A stretch of 64,000 bases of DNA from Cytidiella melzeri. Lineage: Eukaryota > Basidiomycota > Agaricomycetes > Polyporales > Irpicaceae. Each line of letters opens with the position of its first letter. Position 1 is the stretch's first letter. Shown piece after piece: positions 1-10,857 of the stretch. The translations under genes were made by a program, and so were the position numbers. The DNA is taken from the NCBI GenBank assembly GCA_022592445.1, contig JABYQR010000104.1, positions 58,240 through 122,239 on the forward strand. Reading direction: 5' to 3'. The notes beneath the pieces are model-generated. The model was given only the letters and a program-made list of their open reading frames with translations. It made no database searches and was not told the DNA's origin.

Positions 1-144
1 CGAGGTGGTTTCGCTCCCGGTTTCGCGTTCTCCTCTGGTGGCTCTGGTGGTTTCGGCGGCGGGTTTGGAGGAGGAGGGTTTGGTGGTGGGTTTGGAGGAC
101 ACGGACACTCGCACTCTCGTCCGCATGGATTCCCCTCCTTCTGA
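1..144 (+). CDS. 3' end of a Gly/Phe-rich protein (partial)
   Basis: A frame open from base 1 ends at TGA 142-144 and encodes 47 residues rich in Gly-Gly-Phe repeats, followed by a His/Ser tail (GGHGHSHSRPHGF). The other forward frames do not give this regular repeat. It is the C-terminal low-complexity end of a gene that begins left of the window. Such GGF tails occur in RNA-binding and secreted or membrane proteins, but the visible part is too short and too biased to name a family. No upstream context is available, so the call rests only on composition and a clean stop. Confidence 0.45.
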   Translation, partial: RGGFAPGFAFSSGGSGGFGGGFGGGGFGGGFGGHGHSHSRPHGFPSF

Positions 145-725
145 ATCAGTCTCGTGCGCGCCCCACTTTGACAAGCTAGAACGCTGCTGCTGCTGTATTT
201 TCTGTTTACTAGGCGGCGAGCTCAATTGTAGTTATACCTCCCTGTTACTCATCACCTCTCCGTTTTGCTGTGCATCATCATGAACCGCTTCCCTGTGCTC
301 TCTAACCCATCTTGCCTACGTCCCAATTTTGTTGTCTCGTATCATTCTCCCTCATGCACTTGCGTTGTTCTTGTAAGAGATCAGAATATCATCCTGTTCT
401 TTTCAGCTTCTTTTGCACGCAAGTCTGGCTGATAGAGTGGCGAGCGAAACAAAAATGTGAGTTAGCATGATATCCCTCTGCTCGAAACCAGTATGCAAGT
501 ACATGCAGTCCAAGAATGATGAGCAGCTATCTATTGATTTCTTCCGTATTACGTCTCGATGTCAGCAATCTAGTTGTACAGTACGACCCTAATTAGATTG
601 TACGGTCAACCCCTTATGTAAAAGGTGAGAAAGCACCCCATCTGCCGCACTTCAGTAATTCAGTGCAGACGTGATGGATTCAAATTTTCTAGTAGAGGAA
701 ACGTTCGCCGAGGAGAAAGCAACCG
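145..725. other. Intergenic, no gene seen
   Basis: About 580 bp of mixed composition lies between the partial gene and the 3' end of the minus-strand DUF6533 gene. No frame shows coding character, and no RNA gene or repeat was seen. The two genes converge, so this should hold both 3' UTRs. Confidence 0.5.
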
Positions 726-2061
726 TTATCTCGCTTGTATCAGCTCCGATTTACGCCACCCGCCAGAGTTGCGGTACGTATAAGCGTCGGGGTCTTCGCC
801 TGCGACGTGCGAGTACGTGATCGAGGGGAGGGAGTAGTTGCTGATGTCGCTCTCGAGGCCTAAGCTGACCTTTTTGGAGTGTGCCACACGGACATTGAGG
901 ACTAGGCGGGGGCCCTGTGAGGGTACAGTGTATTAGTAAGAGTAGGGGGAGAAGACGTGAGGGGAAGCAGCGTACGACGGTGCCAAATGTCGCTAATAGA
1001 AAGCTAGGATAGAACCTAAGGTTTAGTGTGGTGTACAGAGGATGGGAGAGGAGGGCTTACGGAAAACCCATGTTTGCGAATGTGGTTGGCGCGATAGTGA
1101 AGAGGACCGTGTTGGTAAAGTTCGCGACTGACAGCAATAATTCATGGTCAGAGCAATATTTGAAGGGGAAGGCAAGACGTACTAAATATGATTAGGAACG
1201 TCCACATATTGTCACGGACCAGCACTTGTAGCAGCGAGACCCTCTCCCACGGCTGGTCTCGTGATGTCCAGTATTTGTAAATAGTCAGTCCAAAGAGGAA
1301 GGCCTCGAAGACGATAGACGATATGCTGAAATGGGTCAGAATGGACTTTGTCCTAGCCTCATGGATCAGCGCGCACCTGTAAGCAACGATCGTGACAGGG
1401 AAGGTCGTTTCGATGCAATGCGGACTTGTCATTATGCGGGGGAGACTGTAACTCAGACTGGTAATCATGATGACGACCTGAGCTATGAACGAAGGGACGA
1501 GGGCTACGAATGGCCGCATGTTGCCTGTGTACAAGGCATATACTGCAACCGGAGTGCATGAGTCGCTGCAGGAGTGAGAGAGACTGGGTCTATCTGCTTA
1601 CTTCGTAGCATGAGCAAAATTTCGACTGCTATCTCAAGCAGGACAGCCGAGACTGCTTCGACCATTACCCAGCCGGAGCATGATAGCACGCCCAGGTTGA
1701 GAACTCTTTGGGAGATCAACGTGAGTCTTTGTCTCGAGGACGACAGGAAAACTTACATCAGAACTATCACGGAGTAATATCTTGTGAAGATATAGACTAA
1801 CTTGAGTGGTTGAAACGGTGTCCTGAATTGCCACAATTCAGTCACAAACGCATAGTGGACTGTTGCATGATGTACTAACTGCCAGATGTGTTCGACCTGT
1901 ATGGGGTGGAAGATGAGATTGGAGAGAAAGACGTTTGAGGGCTTGCTCACCTCCTGGTCTGTCGAGATGATGATGTCCCATACCAAGAAGCACAGCGCAG
2001 CAATCCGGCTGTGACTCACGTCAATCGCCTGTGTCAAAGCCGCCAATGCTTTCTGATTCAT
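726..2061 (-). CDS. DUF6533 multi-pass membrane protein
   Basis: The ATG at 2061 opens an exon with the family's N-terminal signature: a hydrophobic helix, WDIIISTDQE, a short intron (gtgagc to cccatacag), then VEHIWQ and KLVYIFTRYYSVIVL. Further exons give TM helices (ISQRVLNLGVLSCSGWVMVE; VYALYTGNMRPFVALVPSFI; IYKYWTSRD; MWTFLIIFSTSC). The last exon starts GPRLVLNVR, the usual end of the membrane core in DUF6533 proteins, and is followed by a polar tail ending at TAA 726-728. About seven helices are expected. Function is unknown; these proteins are heavily duplicated in mushroom-forming fungi and are sometimes likened to seven-helix receptors, which is only analogy. Inner intron edges are by eye. 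The family call is strong. Confidence 0.8.
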
Positions 2062-2928
2062 GGTTTCAACTTGCGAGCTGGACCTTCGAGTTCAAGGTAG
2101 GGAACGAAGGAAGGGCTCGAAAATCTTGCACTAATAAATCGTTAGCTTATGAGGGGTCAGCGGCCATTACGCTTAAGCTTACTCTGCGAGCCTAGCTAAT
2201 TGCCTCCGGTCGTTCATTATTGCCAGTGTTGATGATAGCGGCAAGGAACGAAAGGCTATGTTTCAGATACTAGTGTGAACTAGCACTACTTGCGGTACCT
2301 CTTATGTAATCTTGTTGGACAATGATAAGATTGGCCATCTCCCAAGTGTACAATGCACGCCGGCGGTATGTACGCGGTATACAGCGTTCACTTTGAAACC
2401 CGTAGCTGCGATTTGTTGATCAAACGGTGAAGCTAGGCGACGTCGAAAGTCTGCAGAACTCAACTTGACATCCTGTGATACCCCTTCATTGTTGACTCTA
2501 CACTCTGACTCGTTTCACGGACGGAGGTGGCCGTTCGACTTGTTTTGGTGCGAGACAAGGGCAGCCGTGCGGTCCTAAACCGGTCGTCTCTCACTCAGGC
2601 TAGGCAACCGCAGGACACGAATGTCCATCCTTGTTGGTCGTCAGCCACTTTCTTTTTACCTGCTCAGTCCCTCTCCGACGAGAAGCAGACGGAGATGATA
2701 CGCGAATGCTGACCTGCTGCTGGACAATGGAACATATCGGTCATCCTCCACCATTTCGCTTGATCTCAAAAGGTGCGTTCCTTCTGGCCTGCCAGCGTAC
2801 ACATCTCTTCCCCCGACTGCGACACTTCACAGCACAAGGCTGAGCCTCTTGTTATATAACCCACTTGCGACCTCTACCGCTGCACTTGCCAATTCGTTCA
2901 CTGGTATCCGCGATACCACCACCCTATC
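2062..2928. other. Divergent intergenic region
   Basis: This interval separates the DUF6533 gene (-) from the BTB gene (+) and should hold both promoters. No coding exon is convincing in any frame. The only clear element is a TATA box close to the BTB start. Confidence 0.5.
2853..2859 (+). promoter_or_regulatory. TATA box of the BTB gene
   Basis: TATATAA lies 70 bp upstream of the ATG at 2929, a normal distance for a fungal core promoter. There is no competing ATG between it and the start. Confidence 0.5.
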
Positions 2929-3747
2929 ATGACTTCCCCACTCTTCAGTTCACCCCATGCCGACCTGGTGTTGCGCTCCAGAGCACCTCAGTCAACTGAC
3001 TTTCGCGTGCATCGATGCATCCTTGCCGCATCATCCCCTTTCTTTCAAGACATGTTTTCTCTCCCTCAGCCGGAGCACGGCGACGACTCCAGCGTGCCCG
3101 TCGTCGACGTCTCCGAGAGCGCCGATATCCTTGACAAGCTCTTACGGTTTATTTATCCACTCTCCAACCCCGTCCTGAGCACTCTCGACGCTGTGACTGA
3201 TGTCCTCGAGGCAGCAACCAAGTACGACGTCACTGTCGCAGTCGACGCTCTCCGTGACCTGCTTCTGTCACCAGCATTTGTCGAGAAAGAACCACTGCGC
3301 GTGTACGCCATCGCCTGCCGCTTTGATCTCGAACAAGAAGCAAAGGTTGCCTCGACCCACAGCTTGGCGGTTACCGTCCTCGACAGCCCTCTGTCCGAGG
3401 ATCTCAAGTACATCACTGCCTTCCAGTACCGCCAGTTACTTGACCTGCACAGGTCCCGCGCGGCAGCTGCTCAAGAGCTGCTAATTCTGCACGAAGACGT
3501 CAAGTGCATGATGTGCAACGGGACCCACTACGGGCAGTTCATACCTCCGCGGTGGTGGAAAGATTTTGAGCAGAGAGCGAGGAAGGAGCTGAGCACGAAG
3601 CCGACGACCGGGACCATTTTCACGATGGCATTCCTGGCAGAATCAGCGAAAGCGGGGTGCGAGCGATGCGCAACCAGCATTTTCGAGGCTGGGTGGTTTT
3701 TGGACCAATTGAAACAGAGCATCGACGACCTTCCTTCCACCATATAA
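2929..3747 (+). CDS. BTB/POZ domain protein
   Basis: A single uninterrupted frame of 272 residues. Residues about 10-110 form a BTB/POZ fold: ADLVLRSRAPQSTDFRVHRC matches the 'D..L.S.D...F.VH..IL' start, then ILAASSPFFQDMF, a VDVSESADILDKLLRFIYP segment and a YDV..A...L helix. The C-terminal half (MMCNGTHYGQFIPPRWWKDF; CERCATSIF) is the style seen in the large agaricomycete BTB family, with conserved Cys that may hold a structure or metal. BTB domains mediate dimerisation and often recruit Cul3 ligases, but no Kelch or zinc-finger partner domain is present, so the role cannot be given. Intronless, unlike almost all neighbours. The start is the first ATG after a TATA box. Confidence 0.85.
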   Translation: MTSPLFSSPHADLVLRSRAPQSTDFRVHRCILAASSPFFQDMFSLPQPEHGDDSSVPVVDVSESADILDKLLRFIYPLSNPVLSTLDAVTDVLEAATKYDVTVAVDALRDLLLSPAFVEKEPLRVYAIACRFDLEQEAKVASTHSLAVTVLDSPLSEDLKYITAFQYRQLLDLHRSRAAAAQELLILHEDVKCMMCNGTHYGQFIPPRWWKDFEQRARKELSTKPTTGTIFTMAFLAESAKAGCERCATSIFEAGWFLDQLKQSIDDLPSTI

Positions 3748-4066
3748 ACGACACTCGTTCTATCGTTTTTGCACACACATCAGACTGGTGATACCCCTCA
3801 CATCCACGGACTTTTGCATTTCGTTTCGCTCTGGAACCCATGATAACGACCATTCACGACTGTTACTGAGGCTTTCATATCGTAGATACCTGTACATACG
3901 TATGATCAAACAATATCACAATAGGAGATTGAACTCCTGAAGTAAATTGACGTGCGCACAGTGGACGTGCCAAGATCCGTTTTACCACTTTTGCAAGATC
4001 GGACTTGGGCGCCGATAGATCATCTGTAACCTCTTTCACAAACGTCGAGCAACAAAATTCACAGCC
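3748..4066. other. Intergenic, no gene seen
   Basis: About 320 bp between the BTB stop and the start of the proline-catabolism gene on the same strand. It should hold the BTB 3' UTR and the promoter of the next gene. No clear TATA box or repeat. Confidence 0.45.
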
Positions 4067-6309
4067 ATGGCCGCACCCACATTAGCAACGTTCAAGGTCC
4101 CTGACATTGCCAACGAGCCTATGGCAAGTGGATAAACATTGTCACGAAATGAAGGCTCATTGTGTACTAAAACATGTTGTGGTAGAGGAGCTATGCTCCA
4201 GGCTCAATAGAGAGGAAGGCGCTGCAGGCAGCCCTAGCTGAGATGCAGCAGAGTCTGCCATTTGAAGTCCCATGCATCGTCAACGGCCAACCTGTGAGCT
4301 TCATTCTCTGTCTACGTCGACGTGCTGTCCTCGTTTACCGATGAGGGCTGGGTAGGTCAAGACAGGCAACATCCAAAAGCAGCCTATGCCCCACGACCAC
4401 GCAAATCACCTCTGCACGTACCACGAAGCCGACAAGGAGACTGTGCAGGCCGCGATCGACGGTGCGCTCGCCGCCAAGGCTGAGTGGGAGACCTTGCCCT
4501 GGAGTGACAGGGCCGCGATCTTCCTGAAGGCCGCTGATCTCGTGAGCGGAAAGTACAGGTACAAGTTGATGGCGGCGACCATGCTTGGGCAGGGTAAGAA
4601 TGCGTGGCAGGCGGAGATCGACGCTGCAGCTGAGGTGCGTTTTAGTTTCACCCACCAAAGTCTGTGAACCTGACGAATGTTACATTATTTTTGCAGTTGA
4701 CAGACTTCCTTCGGTTCGGAGTCAAGTACGTCGAGGAGCTATACTCTATTCAGCCACCTAGGAACACTGCTGGAAGCTGGAAGTATGTATGTCCCGCCAC
4801 CATTCATCATGACGGCGCTGATCCCATCCTCGATGAAAATAGCCGTACGGAGTACCGTGCATTGGAAGGCTTCGTGTTCGCCGTGTCGCCATTCAACTTC
4901 ACTGCCATCGGAGGAAATCTCTGCGCCAGTACGTTCTGCTGGTCTCATCCTAGAAAAATGCAGTTTGTTGACCCCACGCATACAGCTCCGGCCATGGTCG
5001 GGAATGTGACCGTCTGGAAGCCCTCGCCAGCGGCGACCTACTCCAACTACATTGTCTACAAGATCTTCGAAGAGGCCGGCGTACCGCCTGGCGTCATACA
5101 ATTCGTCCCTGGACCGCCCGCAGAGGTGGTAGCGCAAGTGATCTCGCACCCGAGCTTCGCGGCTCTGCATTTCACTGGCAGCACGTTCGTGTTCAAGAAG
5201 CTATGGAAGGACATTGGTGCGAATATTGACAACTACAAGTCCTACCCTCGCTTGGTGGGTGAGACCGGTGGAAAGAACTTCCATTTGGTGCACGCGTCTG
5301 CGGAGGTGAAGAATGCTGTGTTGCAGAGCGTTCGAGGCGCTTTTGAGTACCAAGGTGCGGAGAAATGGCCGTAGGGCGCTGTCTCTGGGTGCGCTGCTGA
5401 CATGCGTGTAATACAGGCCAGAAATGTTCTGCGTTGTCGCGTCTGTATGTGCCTGTGTCTTTGTGGACTGGCGGGTTCAAGGATCAGCTGCTCGAAGAAG
5501 TCGCAAAACTCTCCGTGGGACCTCCGACGGAGTGGAAGAACTTTATCGGTCCTGTCATGTAAGCTACATTTCTGCATACTTGCACAGCACTCTGCTGACG
5601 GTTTCGCGCGCGCTGTGAAGTGGTCGACCGGCATTTGAGAAGATCACTGGGTACATCCAGAAAGCGAAGGATGCAGGTGGGGAAGTGCTTATTGGCGGCA
5701 CAGGTGCGTGTCGAGGGGTTGTCCGTGCTTGACAGAGACTCATCATTTTGCTGTGCAGCCGATGACTCCACAGGTTACTATATTCAGCCTACGGTCATCC
5801 TCACCAAGGATCCGAAGTCTGTCACGATGGTAGAGGAAGTGTTTGGCCCTGTGCTTACCGTGAGTACACCCTTAGTGAAACGAGGGCTGTCAGATGCTGA
5901 ATATCCATCTAGGTCTATGTCTACGAGGATGCCGACTACGAAAAGACGTTAGAACTCATCGACACGTCAACTCACTACGGTTTGACCGGTGCCATGTAAG
6001 CAAACCGCAAATATCTCTAAGTATTTTTTCTCTGACTGTTTTCTGTATCTACTTTCCAGCTTTGCATCCGACCGCAGGGCCCTCCTCCAGGCAACAAACA
6101 AGCTTCGAAATGCCGCGGGCAACGTGTACTACAACGAAAAGTGCACAGGCGCGGTGGTTGGCCAGCAGCCGTTTGGCGGTGCCCGTGGAAGCGGTACCAA
6201 TGACAAGGCGGGAAGCATGGCCATCTTCTACCGCTTTGTCTCTGCGAGGAGTATCAAGGAGAACTTTGTCGGGTTGGAGGACTTTATCTACCCGTCCAAC
6301 TTTGAGTGA
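4067..6309 (+). CDS. PUT2: Delta-1-pyrroline-5-carboxylate dehydrogenase
   Basis: A mitochondrial ALDH4-type enzyme that oxidises P5C/glutamate semialdehyde to glutamate with NAD+, the second step of proline breakdown. The protein is spread over roughly ten exons: MAAPTLATFKVPDIANEPM, RSYAPGS, the NAD-binding region VSPFNFTAIGGN, the Glu motif VGETGGKNFH, the catalytic Cys motif QKCSALSRLYV (Cys codon 5425-5427), VGPPTEWKNFIGPV, VEEVFGPVLT, and the C-terminal QQPFGGARGSGTNDKAG ending at TGA 6307-6309. All signature ALDH residues are present and total length is near the family norm (about 540). The first intron (4124-4185) is GC-AG: the donor reads ATG|gcaagt, and splicing it gives the expected NEPMRSYAPGS. 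No strong targeting peptide is visible at the N terminus. Identification is firm; a few exon edges are approximate. Confidence 0.93.
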
Positions 6310-6550
6310 TGCATCTGCTGGGATGGAGAGCAAAGAAAATATCCGAGAATGTATTATAAACTTAAAACGAGAACCAATGTAGCAATTGCAATGTACTTTT
6401 TGCTTCTTCACCTCCCGGCGCCAAAACTTGTTCGCTGGTCGTGCGCTTACGCCCATACCGCGCCATCTTGTCCGTTGACCACCTCCTTCTTCTCCTGCTC
6501 GGTCTTGCACACGCCCAGTCGACTACTAACCGCGTAGCATTTTCTGAGCC

Positions 6551-7959
6551 ATGTCAAAACGCGGTGCTTCACCCCCTCCAGGAGGTGCACTCATCAAACG
6601 AGTCCGTTCGTCTTCGCCACAGCCGAACAACCAAATTGCTATTTCCTCCTCCAACAATGAGCGCGACCAAGCTCTCATACGAACAGTGAAGCGTACCAGC
6701 AGTTTGGAGGCTCCTATCATCAGTCTTACGGGCTCGCATGCGGTAAGACGACACGCTATATGTGTATGGATGACTGAGGTGTTTATGAGTGCTCATTTTG
6801 CGTAGGGAGAAATCATGAGTTGTAGGTTCGACCCTTCTGGGCAGAACATTGCTGCATGCTCTGCAGATAGAGCTGTTTGTACGTGTCTCCTGTCTCACCT
6901 TGAATCTCATGTAGGCTGAAGGCAGAGTAAACGACTGTAGCCCTATGGAAGACGTATGCCCCGAACACGAATTATGGCCTTCTGTCCAGCATGCACAAAG
7001 CGCCCATCTTGGACCTCCAATGGTCCCTGTTCTCCCCGCTGTTGTACACTGCTTCTGCGGACCAGACGATAAACATCACGGACGTGACAACTGGCAGCCG
7101 TGTCCGAAAACTTCGAGCGCACCGAGGGATCATCAACTCGCTCGACCGGACCCTTTCTGGAGCTGCTGGCACAGAATTGATTGTATCAGGTTCGGACGAC
7201 GGGACGGTGAGGGTGTGGGAGGGTGGCGAGGAGGGCGACAAGCAGCCTGTGGCCGTGTTCGAGCTCGGGTGTCCTGTGACGGCTGTATGCTGGAGTGCTG
7301 ACGGCGCAAACATCTACGCCGGAGCACTGGACAACGAGATCCACGTACGTCTTTTTGTCACTTCTTTCGACAATTGCATCTAACACAAAGTTTGCTCTAG
7401 GTTCTTGACCTCCGTAAGAAGGAAGAGGTGTTCACCTTGACAGGACATACAGACACCCCCACCTCTCTGTCCCTCTCTCCGAACGGCTCATATCTGCTCT
7501 CTCCCTCCCTCTCCTCACAGACCATCATTCACGACGTCCGGCCGTTCTCGCCAACTCCCAACCGAGTACACCGTACGCTCATGGGCGCTCCTGCTGGGTT
7601 TGAGAACACGCTCTTGCGGGGGAGCTGGAGCAGAAACGACGACGGAAAGCGTGTAGGTGTCGGAGGGGCTGACAGGACGGTGTGTATATGGGACGTGGAC
7701 ACTGGTAAAATTCTATACAAGGTACATTCTTAATGCTGTCTATTTCTATGTGCTATTTACTTATGCTCTTGCTATCGCGACAGCTACCTGGACACAAGGG
7801 TACTGTCACTGCTGTCGATTTCCACCCGAAGGAGCCGATCAGTATGTTCTTCTCTCAAGATGTTGATTGACGTAGCTGATTCGGTTTGTTGCAGTTTTGA
7901 CTGGTAGCAAGGATGGCACGATGCTGTTGGGCGAGATTGAGCCTTCATTGACGGTATAA
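6551..7959 (+). CDS. SNRNP40: U5 snRNP 40-kDa WD40 repeat protein
   Basis: A WD40 beta-propeller subunit of the U5 snRNP/Prp8 complex (Prp8-binding protein; Spf38 in fission yeast). It starts at ATG 6551 with a basic leader (MSKRGASPPPGGALIKRVR). Repeats follow across about six exons: LTGSHAGEIMSCRFDPSGQ, HKAPILDLQWS, LRAHRGIINSL with SGSDDGTVRVWE, a GALDNEIHVLDLRKKEE block, LTGHTDTPTSLSLSPNGSYL, DVRPFSPTPNR, GGADRTVCIWD and LPGHKGTVTAVDFHPKEPI, ending SKDGTMLLGEIEPS. The DVRPF motif, the LRKKEE repeat and the short GEIEP end are characteristic of SNRNP40 rather than of other WD40 proteins. It lies 240 bp downstream of the P5C dehydrogenase on the same strand and 225 bp from the convergent gene after it. 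Confidence 0.92.
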
Positions 7960-8183
7960 ACAAGGCGAATCTATATCCGCATTGAGAGCTTTCCGACACG
8001 TAGTAGTCGCATGGCCGATTTTCCATGCATTCAACTGGGTACATATATACAGTGTATTGTTGTACAGTAAGCACGCATGCAGGGGTGATGATACAGACTA
8101 TCGACACGGGCATAAAAGATGCGCCATAAATTCCTCGATCAAAAGACACCAGAGCTTCAAAAGCAAACACAATCATACTCATC

Positions 8184-10386
8184 TCAATCTTGGTCTGGGT
8201 AATAACGGTCGGTGTGGAAACTCAAAAGCGAAGCCATGAACTGCTCCATGTACCACCATTTTGTCGGAGCGCCATTCTTACCTGGACCACCTTTCTTCTT
8301 CAGCGTCCTAGTTTTCCCCTTCGCATCCTTACGCTTTTCCGGCTTGTCGTCGCCCGCCTTCCTGGCGAGCTGGATCCATGTCGCAGTTAGACCCATGTTG
8401 ACGGTGAGCTTATCACAGGTCGCAGGGTCCAAGAGGACATGGATCTCATCGCGGAAAGGGTCAAACGCATCTGCGGTCGTCGCCTCTGTAGGGGTCTCGC
8501 AACTGCCAGGCATAGGGATGATGTTCCCGCGAGAGCTGTTCTGGATGACAGGAGTAGTCACGTCCGACGCGATGTGATTTCCGACCTTGTTCCAAGCAGC
8601 CAGCACAACGCACGAGAGCTTGCTCTCGAATTCAGCCTCGACGGCCTCTGCAGTTCCGTCTGCTGCCTCAGACTTTCCCTTCGTTTCAGATGGCTTGACT
8701 ATCTTCACAATACGCCTCGTCGAACGCTCCACGATGCCCGTCGTGTGGGTGAGAGGGATCAGGTCCGCTGTCTCGCCGAGGAGCCTGGACAGCGTAGGAT
8801 CATCTGGGGTGGTCCACTCGTCTGTCGCAGGCGGGTCGGGCTCGGAGGCGGTAAAGAGAGCAGGGGCTTTCCCGTTGGCGGCATCGGAAGGGTCGCCCCA
8901 GGCTACTGGTGTTCCAGAGACTTCTCCCCATGCGCTTCCCCAACTGCCTGTCGCTGCGACTTCGACACCATTGACGTCGACGTTATCCGAGATGGCGTCT
9001 CTCATAGTAGCTTCGTTAATGTCACTCGAGTTGATAGAGTTGATGCCTTCCCCAGTCCATGTGTCGTCCAATTTGCGTCTCTTGGCATCTGGCTCTCCCG
9101 TTTCTTCCCCGACTGCGTCATCCTCCTCGTCGTCATTGTCTGTGTAATCTTCGTCATCGTTGGTCCTGCCAAACGTGGTCATAGTGCCGAAATGCTGTCG
9201 TAGCCCTTTGCTCACGCCGTCCTCCAAAGCCTTCGCAATCACAAAGGTAGCCGGGAGCTCTACCTGCGCCTTCTCACAGACAGTGAGAGCGCGCTGTAGA
9301 CCTCTCGTTATCTCTGGTTCTGGAAAGACGTTGTACCAGATGAGGAAACGCAGGAAGAATCCCATGAGGATTGGACAATCTTCGCCTTTGCGTTTATCCC
9401 TGAACAGTGCCAAGTCAGCATGTGGCGGCCCATGTCTGAGGGAGAAGCAAGTACCATGCTAGGCCCTTATCCCTCCAATGGGCGGAAAAGAAAATCTTGA
9501 TAGCAGTCTCGGTGTCGTACAAGAACTCATGCATACGCTGATCCTTCTTCGCGTCGCGCTTCTCCCTAAAGGCCTCCCGGGTGGCTTCATCCCACGTCCC
9601 TGATGTCTTGTTCTCCTTAACCGCCTGTTCTTTCTTGTCTGTAGCGATCTTCAGACCCTCCACCGGGTCGTCATACCTGTCAAGGGCGACATCTTTGCCT
9701 TGCACGTACACTTCTGCATCGTCGTCGTCGTCGACGTCTGCCTCTTCCAGCGGTGCCTGCGTTTTCTTTCGTTTGCCTGAAGCTGGCTGTATGTTGGCGA
9801 TCAGGCCGATATAGAGCCTTATCTGCGGAGCCTCATATGTCAGCAAGGCGAAGGAACAAGTGAATGCATACGCACATGCTCCCAAAGGTTCAGCAGCGGA
9901 TTTGTGGTCGGAGGCCAAGATCGACTGTTCTTGAAATCCCAGCTGGCCTGCCACAGCCGATCGAACGGTGACTCTTGTCTATGTACACCGTCTTACTTAG
10001 CAAGCATCCTTCAAGAGTCTCATAAAGCCCACTTACGGATTATACGTGAACGTCGGTCCTCGTTCGTGCGACCGCCACTCTTCGTGCCAAAGCAGCCGCC
10101 TGACTTGACCCTCGGGTGAGATCACGGTCGCGCTGCCCAGCTTCTTCTTGCCCATCCTTTTCTCCTCTTTTGTCAGATCGTGTCTCGAATTCAGAGTTAC
10201 AGTGGGTACACCAAGTCCGTCGACCTCGACTTCAGCGCTGTCGGCTTCGATGGAGACGGCAATACCGAGTGGTTTGAACTTCGTGAACGGGATGATGGTC
10301 ACACCGGGTGGAGGCGTTGGGAAAGGAGGGAAGTTTATGGGAAAGGTTTTTATACCGTCCATCGGTTCGTGTTGGGTGCTCGCCAT
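8184..10386 (-). CDS. Conserved acidic protein of unknown function
   Basis: I do not recognise this gene, but it reads as real. From ATG 10386: MASTQHEPMDGIKTFPINFP, a Pro-rich VTIIPFTKFKPLGIAV segment, an exon ending FTYNP, then PQESPFDRLWQASWDF, NPLLNLWEH|IRLYIGLIANIQP, an acidic run (EEADVDDDDDAEV), a basic EAFREKRDAKKDQRMHEFL helix, and DCPILMGFFLRFLIWYNVFP in the last large exon. The C-terminal 300 residues are Asp/Glu/Ser/Thr-rich with a possible nuclear signal (DAKRRKL) and a KRKDAKGKTRTLKKKG basic patch near the stop at 8184-8186. The hydrophobic-aromatic core next to acidic and basic tails suggests a nuclear or nucleolar scaffold, but that is inference only. It converges with the SNRNP40 gene. 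Confidence 0.75.
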
Positions 10387-10857
10387 GGTTTTGTGGTTGT
10401 CAGTAGAGACGTAAGGATGGGGGAAGAGGCAGAGACGGCCTTTGACAAAAGACGCCGAGGTGGCAACAATAGACTGTGACGAGCGCGTGACCGACGCGTG
10501 TTAGAGCACGCCTCGAGAAAAGAGCAGAACACCGAAATTCAGCGCGAACTTGACCTTGTTATTTGGGCTGTAGCAAGGTCTCGCTTTTTGAGGGAAGTAA
10601 TCGCAAGGTTGCGTGCCATTGCCTACACTTATGTTAAAAAATGAGTTTATGTCGAGGATGTGTGACGACGCGTCGTGTCACAGGTGAAATCAAGCGGGGT
10701 CTCCTACATATAATTGGTACGATTACATGTCCACACGGCGAACAAAAGCGAGATCTCGACAGCGCGTAGTACTAGTGCCAGGGTACTGATGGACAATATC
10801 AACATGGAGTAAGTTAGGTCTAGGCGTAGCATGTCTGTACTCACTGCAAGAAGTCCG
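10387..10857. other. Intergenic, no gene seen
   Basis: About 470 bp between two minus-strand genes: the promoter of the acidic unknown protein and the 3' flank of the AT-hook gene. No coding exon or repeat was detected. Confidence 0.45.
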
